Below, piece by piece: positions 43,483 through 52,255 of a DNA stretch of 64,000 bases. The number at the start of each line of letters is the position of its first letter. Position 1 is the stretch's first letter. This DNA comes from Clostridium sp. UBA701 (lineage in GTDB: Bacteria > Bacillota > Clostridia > Clostridiales > Clostridiaceae), in assembly GCA_002298125.1 (NCBI GenBank), contig DBMJ01000023.1:97321-161320 (forward strand), in the 5' to 3' direction. Position numbers and translations under genes: made by a program. The notes below the pieces were generated by a model, which saw only the letters and a program-made list of their open reading frames with translations, searched no databases and was not told the origin of the DNA.

Positions 43483-43511
43483 ATTATATCACTTCTTGGA
43501 TTTTGTGTAAA
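43483..43511 (-). promoter_or_regulatory. promoter of the ABC-F leader
   Basis: TTTACA and TATAAT with exactly 17 bp between them, read on the minus strand. This is close to the sigma-A consensus and gives a leader of about 465-470 nt. Confidence 0.75.
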
Positions 43512-43573
43512 TAAAAGTACTCGTGATTCAAGTATCATCCCTATTATATCGTTATTTTCACAGCACAATTACT

Positions 43574-44140
43574 TTACTGCGCTTCATACCATGTGCCAAA
43601 CTTTGTAATACACGAATCTTCTTTTGTTTTGTTATATATTTCAATATCATGCTCATCAAACTCTGCTAGTGTTTTTGTGAATTTATCTGGAATAAATATG
43701 AACCATAAGTCAGACCACTTATTTTCATTTTCACAACCTCTAATATTCTCTGCAATTATTCCTGGTGACTTACTCTCAAAGAATTGCACTTTTTTACCAT
43801 CATAATATGCTAAATAAGACCTAAATTCACAGCATCGGTTAGGCACATCTTTCATAAGCTTAAGTATTCCTCCTATTCCTATGGTATCTAACGCGTGATT
43901 TACATAGGCTCTTGGAAATCCATTCAATCCCTCTATAAAAAAACCTGAATCCAAAGATATACATGGTTTCTTAACTATTTCATAGGCTTGTAATACCTTC
44001 TGCTTTGCTATTTCTTTGATATCATCACTTCTTGGTTCTATTAATTGAGCATTATACGGCAATACTTTAATGTTTTTCAAATCCTTTTGAGCTGTCGCAA
44101 TTTTACCTTTATTACTTGTAACAAAAATTATCTCTTTCAT
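43574..44140 (-). CDS. RdgB/HAM1-family non-canonical purine NTP pyrophosphatase
   Basis: 188 residues. IIFVTSNKGKIATAQKDLKN is the substrate-binding start (T/SxNxxK), then CISLDSGFFIEGLNGFPRAYVNHALDTIG with the catalytic Asp and Glu of the family (SLDSGF, FPRAY). It hydrolyses ITP or XTP to the monophosphate. It is more diverged than chromosomal RdgB (for example FIFIPDKFTKTLAEFDEHD), so it may be a cassette-type paralogue. Confidence 0.82.
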   Translation of the reverse strand: MKEIIFVTSNKGKIATAQKDLKNIKVLPYNAQLIEPRSDDIKEIAKQKVLQAYEIVKKPCISLDSGFFIEGLNGFPRAYVNHALDTIGIGGILKLMKDVPNRCCEFRSYLAYYDGKKVQFFESKSPGIIAENIRGCENENKWSDLWFIFIPDKFTKTLAEFDEHDIEIYNKTKEDSCITKFGTWYEAQ

Positions 44141-44202
44141 CTTTGGGAATAACCTTTCATAAAAAAAATTAAAAATAGTTGAACTATTTACTAAGCCATT
44201 AC

Positions 44203-44402
44203 CTAACCTGTTTTTGTCCTTACATAATAGTTGTCATATATCACGAACTTCTTATCTAGTGGAATATACCCATTTTTCTTTAATGAAATAACTCTTTCCT
44301 TTGCTGTGGGAAATGCCTTTGTAAGTATAGATTTCACATCAAATAGAAAATAAAAGTATTTGTTTGTAATTTCTAATATAGCATCCGGAACCTTCTGATT
44401 TT
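44203..44402 (-). pseudogene. C-terminal gene remnant
   Basis: A 66-codon open frame without its own start (HENQKVPDAILEITNKYFYF, then LFDVKSILTKAFPTAKERVI) ends in TAG. The family is not recognised. It overlaps the last codons of the pentapeptide gene in another frame. Confidence 0.45.
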
Positions 44403-45325
44403 CATGTTTTATTTTCCTCCCTTTTTTCCCAATATCTCGGGCGAGTTAGTAATATCGGTAACTTTGTATCACTGTCACCCTTGGCTGTGTTAATCTGGGC
44501 TTGGGTAAGAAATATACTATCTCTGAGATTAGCTCCTCTAAGGTCAGTATCACGCAAATCAGCCCCAATGAGGTCAGCTCTACTCAAGTCGACTCCCCTA
44601 AGGTCTGCCGCAATAAGGCATGCTCCTCTAAGGTTTGCACCTCTAAGATTAGTTTTTCTAAGGTCTGCACCAATGAAATCTAATCGTCCCCCAATGGTCT
44701 TGCGACTCCTTGAGGGAGTTTTATGCCCGATTCCGACTTTAGCTCGCAGTAATTCGCTGGTCTGTAAAAGCAGAGAATTAACCTTGGTTCTGTGTGCTTC
44801 CACATCAAGCCCTATAAGAGAATCTGGACTAAGACGAGTAAGGCATTCCGTCTCTTTAAGTATGGAACTGAGCTGAGCTTGGATATTACTGACCGGTTTT
44901 AATGTAAGTGCCTCTGTCAAATACCAGAGCATTTCATGAAGCTGCCTCATAATCAGGAAGACCTCAAACATTTGCTTTGCGGATTCCTGAACTTGTCTCC
45001 AGTCATGTCCACCATAGCTAACTTGAGCAACCTTTTGTCCTGCGCCAAAGCAATCATAAGCAGTACAGCCTTTAAGCCCCTGCCTCCTAAGATTTTTGTG
45101 AACAGTGCAGCTAAAGTCCGATTGCAGGTTTATGCAAGGCTTACCCGCATCTTTGTCCGTTGGGAAACCTTCTGAAGCAGAAAAGTAGAGTGCAACACAG
45201 CATAATCCGAAACATTTTTCGCAATCAATTCTCAGGTTGCTGAGATTAGTGTCAGAAAAGGATGCTGAATCCATGTACTTTTCAGATAGTTCTATATCAT
45301 ACCTATCTCCATGTGGGTATACCAT
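44402..45325 (-). CDS. pentapeptide-repeat protein with an N-terminal cysteine cluster
   Basis: 307 residues from ATG 45325. N-terminal IDCEKCFGLCCVALYFSASE and CTVHKNLRRQGLKGCTAYDCFG form a Cys-rich metal-binding module (YkgJ-like CxxCxxxCC). A helical middle follows. From about residue 220 there are seven or so pentapeptide repeats (FIGADLRKTNLRGANLRGAC, LIAADLRGVDLSRADLIGAD) that should fold as a beta-helix. DNA-mimicking repeat proteins such as Qnr use this fold, but here the block is short. Fusion with a metal-binding module is unusual. Confidence 0.85.
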   Translation of the reverse strand: MVYPHGDRYDIELSEKYMDSASFSDTNLSNLRIDCEKCFGLCCVALYFSASEGFPTDKDAGKPCINLQSDFSCTVHKNLRRQGLKGCTAYDCFGAGQKVAQVSYGGHDWRQVQESAKQMFEVFLIMRQLHEMLWYLTEALTLKPVSNIQAQLSSILKETECLTRLSPDSLIGLDVEAHRTKVNSLLLQTSELLRAKVGIGHKTPSRSRKTIGGRLDFIGADLRKTNLRGANLRGACLIAADLRGVDLSRADLIGADLRDTDLRGANLRDSIFLTQAQINTAKGDSDTKLPILLTRPRYWEKREENKT

Positions 45326-45476
45326 ATTCATTCACCTCGTATTTGCAATATATAAATTGTCTTGGTCATAATTGAAAGCTATGCTCCAGCCCCTTATTTG
45401 ATTGCGCAAAAGGTAAGCAATAATCTGATTTTAGGAAACATGTTTTCAACTCCCATCTATGTCTTAATACTAGACA

Positions 45477-46127
45477 TTAAGTACACTTCTTTATTCCATG
45501 AATAAAATAATGCCAACCGCTTGTATCCTTAAAAATATCTTCTATATGTCTAATTCTAATTAATTCAAAATCTTTAAATAAGTCTCTAACATCGTCTAGG
45601 TCTGAATAATAATGTGGAACATTCAATTCTGGCTCTTCAGTTTTAACAATAGTATTTTCATCAATCCTTGGATAACCTTTTTCAGTAAATGATGGACTAT
45701 TTTTTGAGCATAAAGTAATAAAAAATTCCCCATGACTTTTTAATACTCGGTTAATTTCACTTATAATAATTTTAATTCCGCTGGTATCCGTATGAGATAT
45801 TACGTGATAAGCTAACAAACAATCAAACATGCTATCATCAAAAGGTAGTTTATTAATATCACCTACAGTTGTTTTTATACTTAGTCCCAATTCTCTAGCC
45901 TTTTTATCCAGAACATCTATTCCATACTGAGATAAATCATAGCTATATGTATTAAAACCATTCTCAGCAAATAAAATGGAATGCCTCCCAAGTCCACATC
46001 CCAAATCTAAAAAACAGGTATAATTCTTCCTTTTCCATCGGTTCACATAATAATAAATATCTTCACTTGGCTCATTCCAAATATCATCTGTTACTTCCGC
46101 CCAATTCCATTCCTTTGATTTAATCAT
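45477..46127 (-). CDS. class I SAM-dependent methyltransferase
   Basis: 216 residues from the second ATG (46127), better spaced from GGAGGGG. CFLDLGCGLGRHSILFAENG is motif I, then YSYDLSQYGIDVLDKKA, TTVGDINKLPFDDSMFDCLLAYHVISH and EINRVLKSHGEFFITLCSK. The substrate is unknown. A very similar architecture is found at 58498-59166. Confidence 0.88.
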   Translation of the reverse strand: MIKSKEWNWAEVTDDIWNEPSEDIYYYVNRWKRKNYTCFLDLGCGLGRHSILFAENGFNTYSYDLSQYGIDVLDKKARELGLSIKTTVGDINKLPFDDSMFDCLLAYHVISHTDTSGIKIIISEINRVLKSHGEFFITLCSKNSPSFTEKGYPRIDENTIVKTEEPELNVPHYYSDLDDVRDLFKDFELIRIRHIEDIFKDTSGWHYFIHGIKKCT

Positions 46128-46183
46128 CATACCCCTCCATCAAACAACATCTTTTTATCCTCAGGTTACTTTTTTTGACCAAA

Positions 46184-46267
46184 TTATAAATCTGGCAACT
46201 GTGTTACATCTTCTATGATATAGTCAGGCTTCACTTTAAATTTATTAAATAAATCATCATTCACTTG
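46184..46267 (-). pseudogene. C-terminal remnant of a HAD-family hydrolase
   Basis: Twenty-seven codons (VNDDLFNKFKVKPDYIIEDV, then TQLPDL) before TAA match the last helix and strand of phosphoglycolate-phosphatase-like HAD proteins (KPDYIIxDxxEL). A 17-codon ORF with good ribosome binding (METKYTVKLKKQEVNTSE) abuts it upstream, suggesting a deletion junction. Confidence 0.55.
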
Positions 46268-46354
46268 TATTTACTTCTTGCTTTTTTAGTTTTACTGTGT
46301 ATTTTGTCTCCATAGAAAAATCTCCTATTATTTTATTTCAGAATAAAGTTCTGC

Positions 46355-46434
46355 CCATAACGGAAAAAATCCAGCATATACAGCAAGGTTCTGTGAGTAA
46401 AAATGGGATTTACAGTGCCGTAATTTGAGTACAT
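46355..46434 (-). repeat. possible degenerate attC-like element
   Basis: After the ridA stop the minus strand reads TTACGGCACTGTAAATCCC...GCTGGATTTTTTCCGTTATGGGC: ACGG/CCGT and AAATCC/GGATTT arms with a terminal CCGTTATGG. It resembles the elements at 57.4-62.9 kb but lacks the conserved TAAC start. Confidence 0.3.
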
Positions 46435-46435
46435 A

Positions 46436-46816
46436 TTATTTTCTACTAGCAATCATTTCGATTTCAACCTGAGCACCTAAGGGCAATGCTGCTACTCCTA
46501 TAGTTGTCCGGGCAGGGTATGGTGAAGAAAACTGTTTCAAATAAACTTCATTCATTGCTGCAAAATTACTCATATCAGTTAAAAATACATTCACTTTTTC
46601 CACATCATCAGGTGTCAAGCCTGTTGCCTCCAACACATTGAAAAGATTCTTAAAGCATTGTTCTGTTTGTCGAGCAATACCACCTTCTACAAGTTTTCCT
46701 GTTTCAGAATCTATAGGAGTTTGTCCAGATAAAAACACCAAAGCTCCTGATTCAACTGCATGTGAATATGGTCCAACTGCAACAGCTCCTGCCGCGCTAA
46801 AAGCTTTTCTTGACAT
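46436..46816 (-). CDS. ridA: RidA-family enamine/imine deaminase
   Basis: 126 residues from ATG 46816 (GGAGGGATTTTATT upstream), the normal RidA size. AVAVGPYSHAVESGALVFLSGQTPIDSETG, the QTEQCFKNL helix, VFLTDMSNFAAMNEVY and the active-site arginine in YPARTTIGVAALPLGAQVEIEMIA. It clears reactive enamines from PLP enzymes. A complete gene amid decayed neighbours. Confidence 0.92.
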   Translation of the reverse strand: MSRKAFSAAGAVAVGPYSHAVESGALVFLSGQTPIDSETGKLVEGGIARQTEQCFKNLFNVLEATGLTPDDVEKVNVFLTDMSNFAAMNEVYLKQFSSPYPARTTIGVAALPLGAQVEIEMIASRK

Positions 46817-46938
46817 AATAAAATCCCTCCCTAATTGATTATAATTATAAGATTGAGTTACAATTTCCAATTTCTTTGCTGAACATTTCCGCTACAGAAC
46901 CATCATCAATTTTATATACCTTGCAGGAAACAAAACCA

Positions 46939-47211
46939 TTATTCAACCTCTGCCTCAGTAAAATCATCGTTTATTGAGAGTGCGCAGGAGCCAATAAAAG
47001 TATTTGTAGCCCTTTCAAAAACCTTAAAGTGTCCAAAATCCTTATGTCTTTTATTATTTTCTAGCATACGCTTATAGCAGTTATTTGCTTCTTCTAATAG
47101 AAACACTCTTCCATAATTCATTACCATAACTTTTTCATTTGAAGCTAATTTTAAAAAATATTGAAAGTCATCCTCTGAAAGGTATTTTTTAAAAGATATT
47201 CTAGTTGTCAA
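46939..47211 (-). pseudogene. truncated GNAT acetyltransferase (N-terminal half)
   Basis: TTG start after GAGGAGGTAGAAAA. Ninety residues match the front of a RimJ/RimL-type GNAT up to FIGSCALSINDDFTEAEV, where the acetyl-CoA binding loop should begin. There the frame ends in TAA and an unrelated tail follows (VSCKVYKIDDGSVAEMFSKE). It is a deletion junction between two genes. Confidence 0.75.
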
Positions 47212-47272
47212 TTTTCTACCTCCTCATGTAAATTAAAGACTTTTAGCTTAGTCTCATAGTCTAAAGTGATTT

Positions 47273-47779
47273 TTAATCTTTTAAATATACACAGTAATCT
47301 AAAATCACCTTTCCATTTTCATCAGGTGTGGTAAAACGTGGACAATTATATCGTTCAAAAAACCAAGTCTCCTCTGCAAGCTGCCATCCTGATTCTTTGA
47401 TTTTAGACAAACACATATTATGTGGTTTCTCACCATAAATCTCACCATTATCCTCACGACCATAAACCCAACAAGCGGCTATGTTGCCCTCTGGAATATC
47501 CACATACTCATAACCCTCTGGAACCGGTGTGTTTTGTAGAAAAAACATTCCAATCCAGTACTCGAACTCATCAGCGCACCTCATACAGCCAAGATACGCT
47601 CCCTCATTTTCAGGCAGGCTTCCTAACTCCTCTAGTGTTTCGAAATAGCCCTTCTGAAACCATTCACCCCATTTGCTGCTAAAGCTGCCTTCTGGTCCTC
47701 TGTCTCTATCCGTATATCGCTTCCCGATTAGCCGAAGGGAGGGAAGACTTTCCCTATAGATTTTAATAATTTCTGCCAT
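47273..47779 (-). CDS. GyrI-like effector-binding protein
   Basis: 168 residues of the GyrI/AraC effector-binding fold without a DNA-binding domain: SLPSLRLIGKRYTDRDRGPEGSF, GAYLGCMRCADEFEYWIGMFF, YEYVDIPEGNIAACWVYG and ISGWQLAEETWFFERYNCPRF-like end. Stand-alone members bind small hydrophobic molecules or inhibit gyrase in E. coli. GGGGGTTATTACAA precedes the ATG. Confidence 0.85.
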   Translation of the reverse strand: MAEIIKIYRESLPSLRLIGKRYTDRDRGPEGSFSSKWGEWFQKGYFETLEELGSLPENEGAYLGCMRCADEFEYWIGMFFLQNTPVPEGYEYVDIPEGNIAACWVYGREDNGEIYGEKPHNMCLSKIKESGWQLAEETWFFERYNCPRFTTPDENGKVILDYCVYLKD

Positions 47780-47862
47780 TTGTAATAACCCCCTTTTATT
47801 TAAATAATTATTTATTTCTTATCTCTTCATAAACATTAATAATAAGATTTGTAGGAAATAAT

Positions 47863-49113
47863 TTAAATGCTTTCCATACTAGAAATCTCCTGTATTTTGT
47901 TATCTATTAAATACAGCTTGTACATCATGATAGCTCCTATAATAGAAAGTCCACCTATGAAAAGCCATAGATTTCTTATGCTTGTGTATTTTACATACAC
48001 TCCTGCAATTAGTGGCCCAACCATAAAGCCTAGCTTTCTTATTATTGGAAATATGGAGTTAAACCTTCCCCTGTGTGAAGCCGGTGTGTGATCTGCAATA
48101 TAGACATTAGTACTAGTGGCGATTAGAATTTCTCCCATAGTCCAAATCATAGCTGAAAGAACAAATGAAGCATAGCTATGGATGAAAAATATCATTCCAA
48201 ACCCCACAGCATATAGTATCCCCCCAATAGCTATGCTTAAAGACGCCTTAACTTTTCCTGTTAATGCAGTAAGAAACATTGGAATTATGCTGCACATTAC
48301 TGCATTCACTGTCATAAGGCTTCCAAATATGGGCGCTGATTTTTTCTCAAATATTTCTCCAATTTGTAAAGATAGACCAAAATTGAACTGAGAAAATACT
48401 ATAAAGTATATAATTATTATAAATGAAAATAAAAGTAAGGTAGGTCTTTTAAATAAGGCCTGGATTAAGGTTCCTTCTTCTGCTTTTTCCAGTTCATTGT
48501 GCTTTAGGCTTGATATTTCTTGCTTATCAGGCATAGTCTCCGGAATAAAAATGCCTACTAATATAACCGAAATGAACGTAGTGATGCAATCTCCTAAGAA
48601 AAGCCAAGTTAAAAAGTTATTATATAAAAATGCTGCTAAAAGGGGTCCTACAGAGAAGCCAATATTTAAGGCCATATACTGCAGGGAAAAGGCCGTGTTT
48701 CTTTGCTCTCCCTCTGTGATATCAGTGATTATGGTGCTATAAACAGGCAGGGAGTATCCACCAAGAAAATTTGATAAAATAAGCAGCACTGTTAAAATAA
48801 ATGGATTTCTTGTAAAAGCGCATAATAGTATAGCTATGGCTGAGGTAGTTCTAAAAATAATAAATATCTTTTTTCTTCCTATAACATCAATAAGCTTTCC
48901 CCCATGGGCTGAAGCAAGAAGTCCAACAAAGCTGTTAACTGCAACAATTATTCCTACCACCTCTACATTCATGCCTATAGAATATGTTAAAAATAAAGTC
49001 AAAAATGGTGTTACAAAGTTACCTAAATTATTAATTATTGATGCAAAAAATATGACATAGACACTCATAGGTAAATTTTTATATGGCTGTAATAATCTTT
49101 TAAACCCCTTCAT
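47863..49113 (-). CDS. MFS drug-efflux-type transporter
   Basis: 416 residues from ATG 49113 (GAGGACAAAT upstream; the longer TTG start is less likely). Twelve hydrophobic segments and the MFS signature GGKLIDVIGRKKIFI between segments 2 and 3, with LNIGFSVGPLLAAFLYN (motif C, antiporter type) around segment 5. This is typical of DHA1 proton-coupled drug efflux pumps. The substrate is unknown. It is followed upstream by a GNAT fusion within 27 bp. Confidence 0.9.
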   Translation of the reverse strand: MKGFKRLLQPYKNLPMSVYVIFFASIINNLGNFVTPFLTLFLTYSIGMNVEVVGIIVAVNSFVGLLASAHGGKLIDVIGRKKIFIIFRTTSAIAILLCAFTRNPFILTVLLILSNFLGGYSLPVYSTIITDITEGEQRNTAFSLQYMALNIGFSVGPLLAAFLYNNFLTWLFLGDCITTFISVILVGIFIPETMPDKQEISSLKHNELEKAEEGTLIQALFKRPTLLLFSFIIIIYFIVFSQFNFGLSLQIGEIFEKKSAPIFGSLMTVNAVMCSIIPMFLTALTGKVKASLSIAIGGILYAVGFGMIFFIHSYASFVLSAMIWTMGEILIATSTNVYIADHTPASHRGRFNSIFPIIRKLGFMVGPLIAGVYVKYTSIRNLWLFIGGLSIIGAIMMYKLYLIDNKIQEISSMESI

Positions 49114-49140
49114 ATTTGTCCTCATTTCTTTGTATTTCAA

Positions 49141-50190
49141 TCATTTGTTCCTGCTAATCTGAACCCATTCATACTTAATATCATCAAGATTTTCTTCATT
49201 CTCATATCCCCTGCCAATAATCTTAAATCCATTTTTCTCGTAAAATCTCTGTGCTTTCTTGTTAACCTCAAAGGTATATAGTGTCAATCTGCCTATAGAA
49301 TTTGCTTTTGCAAGTTCTAGAAGCTTTTTCCCTAATCCCCTTCCCTGATAATCAATATGAATATATAACTGGTTTACTTCACTTTCATTAAAAGCTACGA
49401 TACCGGCAACTTTATTGCCGTCAACAGCAATATATATTTCGTTCTCCTTATTCAATACATGGTTTAGGAAAAATACGTGATCTTCAAAAGGATGTATATC
49501 CTTTTTGCCTAGGGCTCTTTCTTTGCTTTCCCTCCACATTCTTACTGTGTCTTCGGCATATACTGGATCATATTTTATTACTTTAATATCATCTTGCTGC
49601 ATTATATAACCTCCAATTGCATTTAGAATTTTCATTTCTTTATTACTTAGAGTTAAATTGGCTTCCCATCGCTCTTTAGTTATTCCCATCTCATATAGAT
49701 TCCAATAGTCATTTCCTATTTTCCTATAATTTTCTTTATATTCTTCTATTACAAATCCAACACTTTCATAACATCTAATAGCACTAATGTTAAAGTCAAA
49801 AACTCCCAGAGTTATCTTATTCAGCTTCAATTTTTCAAAACCAATCCTAATGGCTTCCTTTAAAGCTTCTTTCCCTGTTCCTTTTCCTCTATAGCTTTCC
49901 TCTCCAATTAAAAACCTTCCTATACGTCCAATTTTGTTTGTTCTGTCTTTTTCATTAAGCTCAATGGTACCTACTATCTCACTGGTTTCAACGTTAATTA
50001 TTTTATAGACAAAAAGGGTATCCTTTTCTTTAATAACATAGTTATCAAAATATCTTTCAAGCTGTTCCTCTGTTAGTGGATATTCATATACAGGTCCAGC
50101 CCATTGAAGTAAAAACTCAGCAGAATGACTCTCATTCCATTCCACTATCTTTTTGAAATCCTCTTTTTGTAAAGATTCAAGCCGTATCAT
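49141..50190 (-). CDS. double GNAT acetyltransferase (two domains)
   Basis: 349 residues from ATG 50190. The N-terminal domain (1-170) is RimJ/RimL-like with GEESYRGKGTGKEALKEAIRIGFEKLKL and FNISAIRCYESVGFV. A linker with IMQQDDIKVIKYDP follows. The C-terminal domain (about 205-349) is another GNAT with LYIHIDYQGRGLGKKLLELAKA and NKKAQRFYEKNGF. Both acetyl-CoA loops are intact. ATG-like IMQQDD in the linker suggests fusion of two once-separate genes. Confidence 0.88.
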   Translation of the reverse strand: MIRLESLQKEDFKKIVEWNESHSAEFLLQWAGPVYEYPLTEEQLERYFDNYVIKEKDTLFVYKIINVETSEIVGTIELNEKDRTNKIGRIGRFLIGEESYRGKGTGKEALKEAIRIGFEKLKLNKITLGVFDFNISAIRCYESVGFVIEEYKENYRKIGNDYWNLYEMGITKERWEANLTLSNKEMKILNAIGGYIMQQDDIKVIKYDPVYAEDTVRMWRESKERALGKKDIHPFEDHVFFLNHVLNKENEIYIAVDGNKVAGIVAFNESEVNQLYIHIDYQGRGLGKKLLELAKANSIGRLTLYTFEVNKKAQRFYEKNGFKIIGRGYENEENLDDIKYEWVQISRNK

Positions 50191-50241
50191 AATTATCACT
50201 CCCATAAAAATAATCAATACAAAGTATTAGCCCATGTTTTA

Positions 50242-50340
50242 TTAATTGTCTGCCTCTATTTCTTTTTTAATTCTCACTAATGTCTCGCAGAATTTCTCCG
50301 GTTCCTCAAAAATAGGAGAATGGGCCGCTCTTTCAAACCA
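50242..50340 (-). pseudogene. C-terminal remnant of an alpha/beta hydrolase
   Basis: Thirty-two codons: WFERAAHSPIFEEPEKFCET, then LVRIKKEIEADN and TAA. The 'F-x-x-S/A-A-H-S-P' motif holds the catalytic histidine of this family. The rest is gone. Confidence 0.6.
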
Positions 50341-50431
50341 GATATGTTAATTTTATCTTATACCATTAGATTAGTTAACATTATGTATTTCAGATAAATA
50401 AAATGTACTTTGTTATGCACAGTTTTATTTT

Positions 50432-50932
50432 TTATTCCCTATATATAAAATGTTCGATTTGATTTGATTGCTCAGATAATTTTTCTTTGGCATTTATTGG
50501 ATATAATTCTATCTCCTTAACCACTGACAATGGTATCCAGGAAAACTCCAAATCAACATTGATCTTATCTAATTCATCAATGGCATGGAAAGTACCACTT
50601 AACTCTAATTGACTCTCATCGCAAAGCGAAACACGATAAAATAAGCATATTTGATGGCATTGTTTATCACCCCAAGTAAAAAATATTTCTGCTACCCACT
50701 GCAATCCATCAACACATATATCTACTGAAATTTCTTCTTTGAATTCTCTTATAAGAGTTTCTTCGTTGGTTTCGCCAAAACTAACATGCCCACCTGGGAA
50801 AGCATATCCAGTATCATTTGCTGGTCGCTGAAGTAAAATCATTCCATCTCTTATCAATATTCCTGCCACTCTATAACTAAAAATGTTTTCTTCTGTTTTG
50901 AAAAAAATATCTTCCTGTTTCAAGGCTCCCAC
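50432..50932 (-). CDS. Nudix hydrolase
   Basis: 166 residues; start GTG 50932 or TTG 50923, not clearly resolved. The Nudix box GGHVSFGETNEETLIREFKEEISV (about 47-70) is complete. RVAGILIRDGMILLQRPANDTGYAFPG precedes it. The substrate is unknown. This is the second Nudix gene in the array, not closely similar to the one at 39.8 kb. Confidence 0.88.
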   Translation of the reverse strand: MGALKQEDIFFKTEENIFSYRVAGILIRDGMILLQRPANDTGYAFPGGHVSFGETNEETLIREFKEEISVDICVDGLQWVAEIFFTWGDKQCHQICLFYRVSLCDESQLELSGTFHAIDELDKINVDLEFSWIPLSVVKEIELYPINAKEKLSEQSNQIEHFIYRE

Positions 50933-51045
50933 TTCCCATCAAATATAAATAGTCTTTACTTCATAATTCTTTGCACTCAATTATGCTGTACCATACGGCA
51001 CATAATATTATAAGCACTCTCTTACCTAAAATATTGAAGTAATAA

Positions 51046-51117
51046 TTAATAAATCTTAAATCCTAACGATTTATATAATTTTTTAGCCTCACCAAATGAT
51101 CTTACTGACACGTATCC
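51046..51117 (-). pseudogene. C-terminal remnant of a GNAT acetyltransferase
   Basis: Twenty-three codons: GYVSVRSFGEAKKLYKSLGF then KIY and TAA. This is the last helix and strand of a GNAT (AxKLYKSLGF). It lies in the 50933-51222 gap, which also has imperfect inverted repeats (GTGCTTATAAT... GCATAATTGAGTGC). Confidence 0.5.
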
Positions 51118-51222
51118 GATTTAATGATATAAACATTGTAACACGCATTCCATATTATTACGTTAAATACATAATTTAATATCACTGTTATTCAGTTTTT
51201 CATATTGATTAGCTACGCTCTA

Positions 51223-52113
51223 TTAAAGCCCCAGCTTATCTAATCCAGGCAGCATTAACTGCTCATGCTCGTTTCTCTCCTCAAACTTATGAAGATAGTT
51301 GAAGCATTCGTCGGCATCATACAATATACCATGAGATTTACAGGCTCTTTTAATCATATCCATCAGCCTGTCATTGTTAGGACTTGGGATCTGGTAAGCA
51401 TAGTTATATCTTTCTATATATCTATCCTTCATTCCTGGAAAATGCTCATCCAGTTTTTTATAGAAGTACTCTCTGTTTCCTTCTCTTAAGGTTAAGCCCA
51501 TGCCAAAACAGATGATTCCATGTACCTTTGCCTCTATACAATAATTAAGAATTCCCCGGATATTTTCCTCTGTATCATTGATAAATGGTAAAATAGGGCT
51601 CAGCCAAACTACCGTAGGAATTCCATTATCCCGCATTATCTTTAGCGCCTCAAATCTTTCCCTTGTAGTGCTGACATTTGGTTCTATAATTTTACATAAG
51701 CCTTCATCATAGGTGGTAAGAGTCATCTGAACTACGCATTTTGTCTTCTCATTTATTTTTTTAAGCAAATCCAGATCCCTTAGAATTCTCGCAGACTTAG
51801 TCTGTATGGCTAGTCCAAATCCATAGGAATGAATAAGTTCAATACACTTTCTGGTATTCCCTAGCTTTTCCTCCAAATGAATGTATGGATCACTCATTGC
51901 ACCAGTTCCTATCATGCATTTCTTCCTTTTTCTTTGCAGGGCATCCTCTAATACTATTGGTGCATTAACCTTTATCTCTATATCTTCAAAATCATGATGC
52001 ATCTGATAGCATTTACTTCTCGAATCACAATAAATGCAGCCATGAGTACAGCCGCGGTATATATTTATTCCATTTTGAGCTGATAAGATACCTTTTACTT
52101 CTTTTTCATGCAT
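51223..52113 (-). CDS. radical SAM protein of the SPL-like family
   Basis: 296 residues. The radical SAM motif is CTHGCIYCDSRSKC (about 22-35; CxxxCxxC). IGTGAMSDPYIHLEEKL, IQTKSARILRDLDLL, VVWLSPILPFINDT and CFGMGLTLREGNREYFY follow, as in the 'Rv2578c/PA0069' family related to spore photoproduct lyase. A [4Fe-4S] cluster makes the 5'-deoxyadenosyl radical. The reaction is unknown. AAAAGAGGAAAACATT precedes the ATG. A remnant ORF overlaps its first codons. Confidence 0.88.
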   Translation of the reverse strand: MHEKEVKGILSAQNGINIYRGCTHGCIYCDSRSKCYQMHHDFEDIEIKVNAPIVLEDALQRKRKKCMIGTGAMSDPYIHLEEKLGNTRKCIELIHSYGFGLAIQTKSARILRDLDLLKKINEKTKCVVQMTLTTYDEGLCKIIEPNVSTTRERFEALKIMRDNGIPTVVWLSPILPFINDTEENIRGILNYCIEAKVHGIICFGMGLTLREGNREYFYKKLDEHFPGMKDRYIERYNYAYQIPSPNNDRLMDMIKRACKSHGILYDADECFNYLHKFEERNEHEQLMLPGLDKLGL

Positions 52114-52252
52114 AATGTTTTCCTCTTTTCTAAAATAGAGGCAGCTTTTGTCTTACCTCCAAACCTAAATGGCCAAACATATTGTTCTCCTTTGGCATTT
52201 TCCTTTAGTGTATCGGCAATTCTTCTTCGTATGGTGAAAACTTTATATAATT
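52095..52252 (-). pseudogene. C-terminal gene remnant upstream of the radical SAM gene
   Basis: An open frame without a start reads YKVFTIRRRIADTLKENAKG, EQYVWPFRFGGKTKAASILE and KRKTL, stopping inside the radical SAM gene. The WPFRFGGKTKAASIL tail is distinctive, but I cannot name the family. It may be the end of a regulator once paired with the radical SAM gene. Confidence 0.45.
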
Positions 52253-52255
52253 ACT

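Noticed and set aside
44481..44876. A 131-codon plus-strand ORF opposite the pentapeptide gene
   Set aside because: Its low-complexity repeats are the mirror of the pentapeptide repeats; it has no ribosome site. It is a shadow.
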